From Hymenobacter lucidus (lineage in GTDB: Bacteria > Bacteroidota > Bacteroidia > Cytophagales > Hymenobacteraceae): a stretch of 64,000 nucleotides of DNA. The stretch's first letter is position 1, and each line of letters starts with the position of its first letter. The DNA lies in the NCBI RefSeq assembly GCF_020447265.1, contig NZ_JAJADR010000006.1, positions 62,001 through 126,000 on the forward strand, in the 5' to 3' direction. Made by a program: the position numbers and the translations under genes. Below the pieces are notes generated by a model. The model saw only the letters and a program-made list of their open reading frames with translations, was not told where the DNA came from and made no database searches. Shown here in pieces: positions 25,735 to 33,000 of the stretch.

Positions 25735-26205
25735 ATGGCAATTATCACCGGAGAAACCGCCCGCGCTTATAACGACCTCGTAGAAATCAACAAAACGGCT
25801 GCTAAAGGCTACCAGGAAGCCGCCGAAGGCGTGAGCAGCCCCGATCTGAAGTCGAAGCTGAGCGAGCTAAGCCAGCAACGGGCCCAGTTTGCCTCCCAGC
25901 TGACGCAGCAGGCCCAGCAGGTGGGCATCAACGTAGAAAACGGCAACACCCTGGAAGGCGTAGTAGCTGATGCCGCCGCCGCCGTACACCGGGGCTGGAT
26001 CAATATTAAATCGGCCGTAACGGGCCAGGACGACTCGGCCATTCTGGGCGAGTGCGAAACCGGCGACGCCACGGCGCTGTCGGCCTACGAAACGGCCCTG
26101 AAGTCGAACGAGATACCCGCCCAAGCCCGCACCGTAATCGAGAAGCAGCACGGCGAAATTCTGTCGGCTAAAAACTGGGTAACCCAGCAGAAAGGCAGCC
26201 GCTAG
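25735..26205 (+). CDS. PA2169-type four-helix-bundle stress protein (DUF2383)
   Basis: 156 residues, nearly all helical, of the ferritin-like PA2169/DUF2383 family. The pattern includes YNDLVEINKTAAKGYQEAAE, then LSQQRAQFASQLTQQAQQ, and an acidic third helix ending ECETGDATALSAYE. Members are often induced by stress; the function is unresolved. The start at 25735 (MAIITGE) is chosen; the long upstream frame overlaps an A/T-rich intergenic stretch. A typical terminator follows. Confidence 0.87.
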   Translation: MAIITGETARAYNDLVEINKTAAKGYQEAAEGVSSPDLKSKLSELSQQRAQFASQLTQQAQQVGINVENGNTLEGVVADAAAAVHRGWINIKSAVTGQDDSAILGECETGDATALSAYETALKSNEIPAQARTVIEKQHGEILSAKNWVTQQKGSR

Positions 26206-26230
26206 ACGCCGGTTTTAGCCTATTGAATTG

Positions 26231-26264
26231 AAAAAGCCCGTTCGAAAGAGCGGGCTTTTTTTGT
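26231..26264 (+). terminator. Terminator of the PA2169-type gene
   Basis: AAAAAGCCCG / CGGGCTTTTT with loop TTCGAAAGAG and a T-run. Confidence 0.85.
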
Positions 26265-26284
26265 GGACTAGCGTTGACAACCAG

Positions 26285-26440
26285 AACGTCATGTCGAGCC
26301 TGCGAGACATCTCGCGTCCCATGGTAAAATCGCCTAATGCTGCGGTAGAGGTGCTTCGCGGGACGAATGCCAAATGAGGCCTGACGGTTAGTTTGGCAAC
26401 GTCAGCAAGCGAGATATCTCGCGTTGCTCGACATGACGTT
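26285..26440. repeat. Palindromic intergenic element, type C
   Basis: The ends are inverted copies of AACGTCATGTCGAGC followed by a GCGAGAYATCTCGC motif that is itself palindromic. About 95 bases of unlike sequence lie inside. It is placed between the PA2169-type terminator and the exonuclease gene. Its end word GTCAT-N3-GAG matches elements A and B although the rest is unrelated. Confidence 0.75.
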
Positions 26441-26500
26441 CAAGGTATTCATCCGGCCGGGCTTTTGCTAAACTTCCGGGCATGCAACCTTCGCTTGTGT

Positions 26501-26508
26501 TATCTTTG
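26501..26508 (+). promoter_or_regulatory. Putative -7 element of the exonuclease/GIY-YIG gene
   Basis: TATCTTTG, an exact TAnnTTTG match. Transcription would begin near 26514, which argues against any coding start further upstream. Confidence 0.45.
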
Positions 26509-26555
26509 TTACCAACGCTATTAGTACTTCTCTTTCCCCTGAATCCGCACCGCTT

Positions 26556-28049
26556 TTGTACGCTATAATTGACCTTGAAACGACCGGGGGGCAGCCTGCG
26601 CAGGACCGCATCACGGAAATAGCCATCTTTATCCACGACGGCGAAAAAGTCGTTGAGCAATACGATACGCTCGTCAATCCGGGCCGGTCTATTCCCTTTT
26701 TTATCACCCAGCTCACCGGCATTACCGACGATATGGTGCGCGACGCGCCCAAGTTTCACGAGGTAGCCCGCAAAATTGTGGAGCTGACGGAAGGCTGCGT
26801 ATTCGTGGCCCACAACGTGCGCTTCGACTATTCCTTTATGAAAAAGGAATTTGCCGACCTGGGCTACAACTTCTCGCGCAAAACCCTGTGTACGGTGCGC
26901 CTGAGCCGGTCTTTGATTCCGGGCCAGCCCAGCTACAGCCTGGGCAAGTTGTGCCAGAACATCGGCATTCCGCTAGAAGGCCGCCACCGCGCCGCCGGCG
27001 ACGCGGCCGCCACGGCCATCCTGTTCGACCGGCTCCTCAAAATCAGCCAGCAGGATGAGGCCCTGCGCAACCCTGCCATTTCACCCGCCGACACCCTGGC
27101 CTCGGTAGATGCACTGGCTCCGGCGGGCCGCCCGCCCAAGGCTGCGCCGGCCGCCAAGCAGCCCAGCCCCAAGCGGGTGGCCGCCGTGCAGGAAGCCATC
27201 CGGACGGCACTGCTGCCGCCCAATATTACGCCCGAGAAAGTAGCCACTTTGCCCCAGGAGGCCGGGGTGTACTACTTCCACAACGAGCAGGGCGAGGTTA
27301 TCTACGTCGGCAAGAGCATCAACATCTACAAGCGGATTCAGCAGCACTTTGCCGTCGACTACAAGTCGCGCAAGTCGCTGGAGTTTAAAAACTCGATTTC
27401 GGATATCACCTGGGAGCTGACGGGCTCGGAGCTGGTGGCGCTGCTCTACGAGTCGGCGGAAATAAAGCGCATGAAGCCGCTCTACAATCGGGCCCAACGC
27501 CGCTCGGTGTTTCCGGCGGGCATCTTCCTGCGCACCGACGAAAACGGCTACAAGCGCCTCTACTACGGCAAGGCCGACGACCACGCCGAGTCGCACCCGC
27601 TCATTGCCCTCGGCAACCAGTACAAGGCCAAGGGCTTCCTGTTTCATAAGGTGGCTAAGTTTAACCTGTGCCAGAAGCTCTGTGACCTGTACAAAACCAA
27701 CGGCTCGTGCTTCGACTACCAGGTGCACCGCTGCAAAGGCGCCTGCCTGGGCCTGGAGCCGGCCGAGGAATACAACCTACGCGTGGAAGAAGCCATTGAG
27801 AGCTTCACCTACGAGCACGGCTCGTTCGTTATCATCGGCAAGGGCCGGCGCGAAGACGAGAAAACCGTGGTGGTGGTGGAGCACGGCCGCTACCTGGGCT
27901 TCGGCTACGTCGACGGCGAGTTTTCGGCCCGCCGCCTCAACGACTTCAAAGACATCATCACCCGCTACAACGACAACAAGGACGTGCAGCAGATTATCCG
28001 GCAGTACCTGCGCACCAAGCACAAAGACAAGGTGAAGGTTTTCAAGTAA
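26556..28049 (+). CDS. DEDDh exonuclease fused to a GIY-YIG nuclease (UvrC/Cho-like)
   Basis: 497 residues. The N-terminal DnaQ-type 3'-5' exonuclease (1-165) has the DEDDh residues IIDLETTG (Asp6, Glu8), HNVRFDYSF and HRAAGDA. A Pro/Ala linker (about 185-210) leads to a UvrC-like GIY-YIG domain with GVYY (237-240) and VIYVGKS (249-254). Cys376, Cys385, Cys393 and Cys397 follow, with the last three in the C-x7-C-x3-C spacing of the UvrC iron-sulfur motif. The known family suggests DNA repair or processing. The start is TTG at 26556; no ATG exists, and ATT at 26520 is the alternative. Confidence 0.9.
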   Translation: MYAIIDLETTGGQPAQDRITEIAIFIHDGEKVVEQYDTLVNPGRSIPFFITQLTGITDDMVRDAPKFHEVARKIVELTEGCVFVAHNVRFDYSFMKKEFADLGYNFSRKTLCTVRLSRSLIPGQPSYSLGKLCQNIGIPLEGRHRAAGDAAATAILFDRLLKISQQDEALRNPAISPADTLASVDALAPAGRPPKAAPAAKQPSPKRVAAVQEAIRTALLPPNITPEKVATLPQEAGVYYFHNEQGEVIYVGKSINIYKRIQQHFAVDYKSRKSLEFKNSISDITWELTGSELVALLYESAEIKRMKPLYNRAQRRSVFPAGIFLRTDENGYKRLYYGKADDHAESHPLIALGNQYKAKGFLFHKVAKFNLCQKLCDLYKTNGSCFDYQVHRCKGACLGLEPAEEYNLRVEEAIESFTYEHGSFVIIGKGRREDEKTVVVVEHGRYLGFGYVDGEFSARRLNDFKDIITRYNDNKDVQQIIRQYLRTKHKDKVKVFK

Positions 28050-28067
28050 GCCTGTTGTTTTTTCCTA

Positions 28068-28104
28068 AAAAGCCCGCCCGGCCTCGCGCCGGACGGGCTT
28101 TTGG
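28068..28104 (+). terminator. Terminator of the exonuclease/GIY-YIG gene
   Basis: AGCCCGnCCGGC / GCCGGnCGGGCT stem with T-rich tail, about 20 bases past the stop. Confidence 0.75.
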
Positions 28105-28212
28105 TTTTCCGTCAAAGTAAGTTTCGCGGCCAAGGCTGGTTATTTATACAGCATTTGCTATATTCATTACGCAGTACCTCCGCTCTTGTCTACCCAGTAA
28201 ACTGATGATGCT

Positions 28213-28632
28213 ATGCAAACATTGTTTACCTCTTCCTACCTGCGTATTCACCACGATGGGTTTGCCCATGCCCTCGAACTGGAATGGCTGGATTTTGCCA
28301 ACAGCGCCCAGCTGCGCACCGGCTTGAATACTGGCCTGCAGCTGGCCAGCCAGTACCACGTCCGGGCCTGGATTGGCAACCTGAAGCACATGCACGTTAT
28401 CCGGCCCCAGGATCAGGAGTGGATTAACACCGACTGGTTTCCCCGCTTTGCGCAGCTCGATGTGCTGCACATGGCCGTGGTCGAATCGGAGGACGTACTC
28501 AACCGTCAGGGCGTAACGCACATCATGCACCACGCCCTGGGGCTGGCCCCGCTGAGCACCGCCTATTTCCGCACTGTAGAGGAAGCCCGGCACTGGGTAC
28601 GCACCACGGCCTTTGCGTTTCAGCCGCACTAG
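28213..28632 (+). CDS. STAS-like protein, paralogue 1
   Basis: 139 residues, soluble, not confidently named. The layout (beta-strand HDGFAHALELEW, helix with QLRTGLNTGLQLA, strand VRAWIGNLK, then DQEWINTDWFPR, VLHMAVVES and C-terminal YFRTVEEARHWVR) is that of the SpoIIAA/STAS-like proteins common in Hymenobacter-type genomes. It shares the DQEW...DW.PR and YF....A..W.R patterns with the gene at 28879. Function unknown. The two genes are separated by 246 bases, so they probably have separate promoters. Confidence 0.7.
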   Translation: MQTLFTSSYLRIHHDGFAHALELEWLDFANSAQLRTGLNTGLQLASQYHVRAWIGNLKHMHVIRPQDQEWINTDWFPRFAQLDVLHMAVVESEDVLNRQGVTHIMHHALGLAPLSTAYFRTVEEARHWVRTTAFAFQPH

Positions 28633-28878
28633 CCTGACTGGGCTACGCCAGGCATTTTGGGAGCTACTTAATTTCTACTTGCGTTAACTATCAATTACTT
28701 GCCCTTCAAGCACGAGAGGCAAGCTGGTCAGCAGCGTGAATAAATACCGCAAAATAAAAGCGCTGCGAAGCTACTCAGCTCAGCATTTACCCGTATTATA
28801 GTATCCCGCCCCTCACCTACGCTTAAGCCGCTATTGCACGTGCCCAGTTCCTATCCTTTGCCTTAGCGGCGTACTATT

Positions 28879-29301
28879 ATGGCCGATTTACTGTATCCTG
28901 CCAACGCTTCCCTGTATTACCACAACGAGCTGGCCACCGTCATTGAACATGCCCACGGTTACGCCCGCATCGACTGGAACCCCGTGCCGATACGCAGCAG
29001 CTCTTTGCGGGCCGTGTATGAGCACGCGCTGTACCTGCTGCGCGATGAAGGCTTTTCCAAAATTCTGACCGACCACCAGCTCATGCCGCCCGTACTGCCT
29101 CGCGACCAGGAATGGCTGACGCAGGATTGGGCACCGCGGGCCGTGCATGCCGGCTACCGCCTCTGCGCCGTGGTGCAGGCCTACGATGTGCTCAGCCAGC
29201 TTTCCACCCAGCAGATTGTCCAGCAAATCACCGACCTGCCCCTGACCATCCGCTACTTTACCGACAGCCGGGCCGCCGAAGACTGGCTGCGCTGCGCCTG
29301 A
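28879..29301 (+). CDS. STAS-like protein, paralogue 2
   Basis: 140 residues, related to the gene at 28213. It has RDQEWLTQDWAPR and C-terminal YFTDSRAAEDWLR at equivalent places, but the N-terminal half is diverged (LYYHNELATVIEHAHGYARIDW). No catalytic motif is visible. STAS-like folds often act in partner switching or small-molecule binding; that is only an inference here. The first paralogue lies immediately upstream. Confidence 0.68.
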   Translation: MADLLYPANASLYYHNELATVIEHAHGYARIDWNPVPIRSSSLRAVYEHALYLLRDEGFSKILTDHQLMPPVLPRDQEWLTQDWAPRAVHAGYRLCAVVQAYDVLSQLSTQQIVQQITDLPLTIRYFTDSRAAEDWLRCA

Positions 29302-29336
29302 ATACATACTAGGCGCTATTCAGGCCGCAAAATCAG

Positions 29337-31016
29337 TTAAAACAGCCGGTGCCGCAGCAACCAGCCAGCCGCGTCGAATTCGGTAGCGGCCGGCACGTAG
29401 CTCTCCACCTTCACGGGCTTGGCCACAGTGATGGTGTTGCCGTCGCCGCTGTCGTAGACCGTGACGCTGGTAGCGGCTTTGGCAGCTGATCCTTCCGTTT
29501 TGAGCGTTACCACATCCTGGCCTGCCCCGTCGTAGATGCCAATACTGAAGCGGTGGTCGGGTAGGCCGCGTAGCTCGAACACATCATTGCCGCCAAGGCC
29601 GAATACCTTGATGGAGCGCGTCTGGCGGTAGTCGAAGGTGCGCTGGCCCACGAGGCTGTCGGGCCGGCCAGCGTGCAAGCCGTACTGGCTCACGCGCACC
29701 AGTCCCGGCCCGGTGGGCTCGATGACGAACCGCTCGGATTGGTCGGTACCGGGCAGCTCAATGTCGCGGGCCAGCAGCTCGTAGAACTTGGCTGCTACCT
29801 CGTCGAGCTGGTCGCGGCGGCCGCGCAGGTTTTCGTCAAATTCGGCCCCGGCCTGAGCATACACCTCCTTGGGCCACAGTGCCAGGGCATTGTGAATTAC
29901 CGGGTCGGAAAGGCTGCGCTGCATTGAGTCGGCCACTTGCTGGAAGTCCTGGGCGGTGAGGTAAGTCAGCAGCGACTTATCCATGGGCCGGGCGGCGCGG
30001 TTGAGGCCTTCCACGTCGGCCAGCCGGATTTTCTGGTGGAAGCTCTGGTAGTTGGATTTCACCCAGCCAATAATGTGGGTGATGAGGCCGTCGTCGAACT
30101 TGAAGAAAGCGTGGTCCCGGTCGCGGGGAATGGCGCGGTACACGGTGCTGCCGCCGGCGGCCGGAAAGCTGGCCCAGCGCCACTGGTCTTCGCGCCGGCT
30201 CCAGTCGCCGAGCCACATATCGAAGAGGCGGGCCCGCAGGTACCAACGGGCATCGATGCGGTGCTGCTGGTTGTACACCAGGTTGGAAAACACCTTGCGG
30301 GAACTTTCCACCTTGGCCGAGCGGCCAAAGCTGCTCACGGCGCTCTGGTCGCCCTCGGGCCGTTCCTCAAACAGGTAGAGGGCATTGGCAAAGGTTTGGC
30401 GAAACTCACCCAGGGCCGGGTCGTCGGCCACGTACACCAGCCGCGGGTTGGTATGATACACGCCGGCCGCCGCCGCCAGGGGGGCCACGATGTAGGCGCC
30501 GTAGGGGTTAATAACGCTGGTCTGGTCCTTCATCAGCCGGCCGATGGCCCCGTCGCGCAGGCCTTCCGGCAGGGCCTTGGTAGCATCCTTATCGACGGAG
30601 CGCAGCACGTACTGCACGCCGTTACGGTCGAGCAGGCGCAGGTTTTTGGTTTGGAAGCTGCCGCCTTCCCGCACCGGCGTAAGGCCGCCGGGCACAGCCG
30701 TGCGCAGGTTGAACACGGGAGCATCGATGGGTACGGCCCAGAGCTGCCGGTAGTGCTTGCCCCAGAAAAACCGGTGAACCGGCCCCCGCAGGTATTGGGG
30801 CCCCGCCGCCACACGCACCGTGGAATCGGGGCCGATGGTGGGCGGCGGACCGGCGGCGGGTGCGGCCGGGGCCGAGCAGGAACCCAGCAACAGGCCGCCA
30901 ACCAGGGCGCTACTTACAATGGCAGGGCTCCATTCAACTTGAAAAAAGGACACGTAGGCAGAAGTAGAAAGGGCGGAAAGATGACTGGCCGGGCCAGCCC
31001 CGCCCTTATAGCGCAA
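29337..31016 (-). CDS. Lipoprotein homologous to the divergent neighbour; DRH motif lost
   Basis: 559 residues with a lipobox LLLGSC (Cys47). The shared core runs from FFWGKHYRQLWAVP through YVLRSVDKD, NPYGAYIVAPLAAAAGVYHTNPR and LGDWSRREDQWRW to AIPRDRDHAFFKFDDG (about 80-315). Where the paralogue has DWDRH this copy reads DWSRR (271-275). The Gly/Asp-rich C-terminus (GLGGNDVFELRG, IYDGAGQDVV) resembles the segment preceding a beta-barrel in larger Bacteroidota surface proteins, but no barrel follows. The start is uncertain: a 47-residue signal region is long, and no nearer ATG exists. Function unknown. Confidence 0.75.
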   Translation of the reverse strand: MRYKGGAGPASHLSALSTSAYVSFFQVEWSPAIVSSALVGGLLLGSCSAPAAPAAGPPPTIGPDSTVRVAAGPQYLRGPVHRFFWGKHYRQLWAVPIDAPVFNLRTAVPGGLTPVREGGSFQTKNLRLLDRNGVQYVLRSVDKDATKALPEGLRDGAIGRLMKDQTSVINPYGAYIVAPLAAAAGVYHTNPRLVYVADDPALGEFRQTFANALYLFEERPEGDQSAVSSFGRSAKVESSRKVFSNLVYNQQHRIDARWYLRARLFDMWLGDWSRREDQWRWASFPAAGGSTVYRAIPRDRDHAFFKFDDGLITHIIGWVKSNYQSFHQKIRLADVEGLNRAARPMDKSLLTYLTAQDFQQVADSMQRSLSDPVIHNALALWPKEVYAQAGAEFDENLRGRRDQLDEVAAKFYELLARDIELPGTDQSERFVIEPTGPGLVRVSQYGLHAGRPDSLVGQRTFDYRQTRSIKVFGLGGNDVFELRGLPDHRFSIGIYDGAGQDVVTLKTEGSAAKAATSVTVYDSGDGNTITVAKPVKVESYVPAATEFDAAGWLLRHRLF

Positions 31017-31105
31017 ACCGGCCGCCAGCGGTTGTGCTTGCTTTGCGGCCCACTTTTGTGGCGCAACTGCGTTGAAGGACTCGAGCCGCGCTTTTCCCCG
31101 TCCCG

Positions 31106-32689
31106 ATGACCCAACGATTATTCTGTTCCCTGGCCCTTATTTTCTTCACTTCCTGCGTCCGGCAGCAGTATTTTCAGCCCGATGCCCGCCTGCCCACCGC
31201 CCCACCAGCCGCCGACAGTGCCCGGGTAACGGCGGGCCGGCATTACCAGCGCGGAGGTCTGCATAATTTATTCTGGGGCAAACATTACCGCCCGGTGTGG
31301 GCCACACCCGTGACGCTGCCCGTGCTGGACTTAAGCAAAACCGTGGCCGGCGGCCTGCAGGCCGGCAAGATGGGCGGGGGCTTCCAAAGCATCAGTATGA
31401 CGCTGAACGGCACCCAGGGCCGGCAGTATTCATTGCGCACTCTTGACAAGGACCCGTACAAGACATTGCCCAAAGTGGCCCGCAAGTCGTTTCTGCTCAA
31501 TATTGTGCGCGATGCCACGTCGGCCGCCAACCCATTCGGCGCTTTCGTGGTGCCGCCGCTGGCCGAGGCGGCGGGCGTGCTGCACACCAACCCCCGCCCC
31601 TACTACGTGCGCCCCGACGAAACCGGCCTGGGCGCTTCCTCGCCCCTGTTTCAGGGCAAAGTGGTGATGCTGGAAGAGAAATACGAGGGCCTGGAAAACC
31701 TGACGCCCGCCTTCGGGGCTGCCCGCGACCTGGAAGACAGCGACGAAATGCTGGCCCTGCGCTACCGCAACCCCACCCATCAGATCGACCAGCTGGCTTT
31801 TGCCCGGGCCCGGCTGCTGGATATCTGGCTCGGCGACTGGGACCGGCACGAGGGCCAGTGGCAGTGGGCTGTATATGAGCAAGCAGGCCGCACCCGCTAC
31901 CGGGCCGTGCCCAAAGACCGGGACCAGGTTTTTTATCGCTTCGATGATGGCCTGATTCCGTGGCTGGCCAGCCGGCGCTGGGCCGTGCGTAAGTTTCGCA
32001 CCTTCAAGCCCAAGTATGAAGACGTGGGTGGACTGGCAAAAAACGCCCAGTTCATCGACGAGCGGGCGTTGTCGGAGGTAAGCCGGACCCAGTTTCAGCA
32101 GCTAGCCCAGGACTTGCAGAAGCGCCTGACCGATGGTGTGATTGAGGATGCCCTGCATCTGTTTCCGACCCCGGTATATGCGCTGGAAGGCCCGCGCACG
32201 GCGGCGGCCCTGCGGGCCCGCCGCACCAGCTTGCCCAAAGCCGCCGATACATTTTACCGGCTGCTGGCCAAGCGCGTCACGGTAGCCGGCACCGACAAGG
32301 CCGAGCGTTTCGTGGTAGAGCGTCTCACCGATACCAGCACGGTGGTGAGCGTATACCGCATCCTGGACAAAGACGACAAGCCCACCACCGATACACTGCT
32401 CTACCGCCGCAGCTTCCGGCCCGACGAGACGAAGCGCATCACGCTGCACGGCCTCGAAGGCGAGGATATGTTTGAGGTGAGCGGGGAAGTAAAGCGCAGT
32501 ATCCGGGTCGACATATATGGTGGGCCCAACGCGGATGAGGTAGTGAATACCTCCCGAGTGCAGCGCGGCGGTAAGAAAACCTACTACTACGACACCAAGC
32601 GCGGCAACACTATCGTGCGCGGCCACGACTTTAAGGACAAGACCGCCAGCGGCGTGCAAATGCACGCCTACGACCGGGAAGGCTACTAG
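31106..32689 (+). CDS. Lipoprotein with DWDRH kinase-like motif
   Basis: 527 residues with an N-terminal lipobox LIFFTSC (Cys17). The core is homologous to the divergent gene at 29337: FWGKHYRPVWATP, YSLRTLDKD, NPFGAFVVPPLAEAAGVLHTNPR, then LGDWDRHEGQWQW (243-254) and AVPKDRDQVFYRFDDG (267-282). The DRH followed some 25 residues later by an Asp pair recalls Fam20C/CotH-type secretory kinases; this is inference, not a recognised domain. The C-terminus has GLEGEDMFEVSG and YGGPNADEV. It is probably periplasmic or outer-membrane anchored. The 89-base divergent gap must hold both promoters. Confidence 0.78.
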   Translation: MTQRLFCSLALIFFTSCVRQQYFQPDARLPTAPPAADSARVTAGRHYQRGGLHNLFWGKHYRPVWATPVTLPVLDLSKTVAGGLQAGKMGGGFQSISMTLNGTQGRQYSLRTLDKDPYKTLPKVARKSFLLNIVRDATSAANPFGAFVVPPLAEAAGVLHTNPRPYYVRPDETGLGASSPLFQGKVVMLEEKYEGLENLTPAFGAARDLEDSDEMLALRYRNPTHQIDQLAFARARLLDIWLGDWDRHEGQWQWAVYEQAGRTRYRAVPKDRDQVFYRFDDGLIPWLASRRWAVRKFRTFKPKYEDVGGLAKNAQFIDERALSEVSRTQFQQLAQDLQKRLTDGVIEDALHLFPTPVYALEGPRTAAALRARRTSLPKAADTFYRLLAKRVTVAGTDKAERFVVERLTDTSTVVSVYRILDKDDKPTTDTLLYRRSFRPDETKRITLHGLEGEDMFEVSGEVKRSIRVDIYGGPNADEVVNTSRVQRGGKKTYYYDTKRGNTIVRGHDFKDKTASGVQMHAYDREGY

Positions 32690-32756
32690 GCGCTACTCTA
32701 GAAGCTGGAATAAGTAAAGTATCAGTTGTTTTTGTGGTCGGCCTATGGCAATACTT

Positions 32757-32928
32757 AGGTAGAAGTCGGTCTGCCTTTTAGGGTGTTCTTCTACCTAGTT
32801 AGGTAGAAGGCTATGCTGTTTTAGAGTATCCTTCTACCTGCCTGGGTAGAAGGTTGCCCTATTTTACACTAGTCTTCTACCTGATTAGGTAGAAGACTAT
32901 GCTGTTTTAGAGCATCTTTCTACCTAGG
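32757..32928. repeat. Four-unit array of about 43 bp with palindromic junctions
   Basis: Units start at 32757, 32801, 32844 and 32887 (spacing 44, 43, 43). Each begins RGGTAGAAG and ends CTTTCTACCT or CTTCTACCT, with a 22-25-base middle; units 2 and 4 have nearly the same middle (CTATGCTGTTTTAGAG). The three junctions form hairpins at 32788-32809, 32830-32853 and 32872-32897. Array ends are half-sites. It lies between convergent genes. Confidence 0.85.
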
Positions 32929-32994
32929 CCGCCCTGCCATAGAAAAGCTCCTTGCAACTAGTTGCAAGGAGCTTTTCTATGGCAGGGCGGCCTA
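32925..32994. terminator. 70-bp perfect palindrome, probable bidirectional terminator
   Basis: Perfect inverted repeat with 34-base arms around TA, including AAAAGCTCCTTGCAAC / GTTGCAAGGAGCTTTT. It lies six bases past the topoisomerase IB stop and at the end of the 43-bp array. The lack of an unpaired loop is unusual for a terminator. Confidence 0.8.
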
Positions 32995-33000
32995 CCGTAT

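Noticed and set aside
32757..32928. CRISPR array at 32.8 kb
   Set aside because: The middles of units 2 and 4 are nearly identical, the repeated parts are short palindrome arms, and no cas genes are present.
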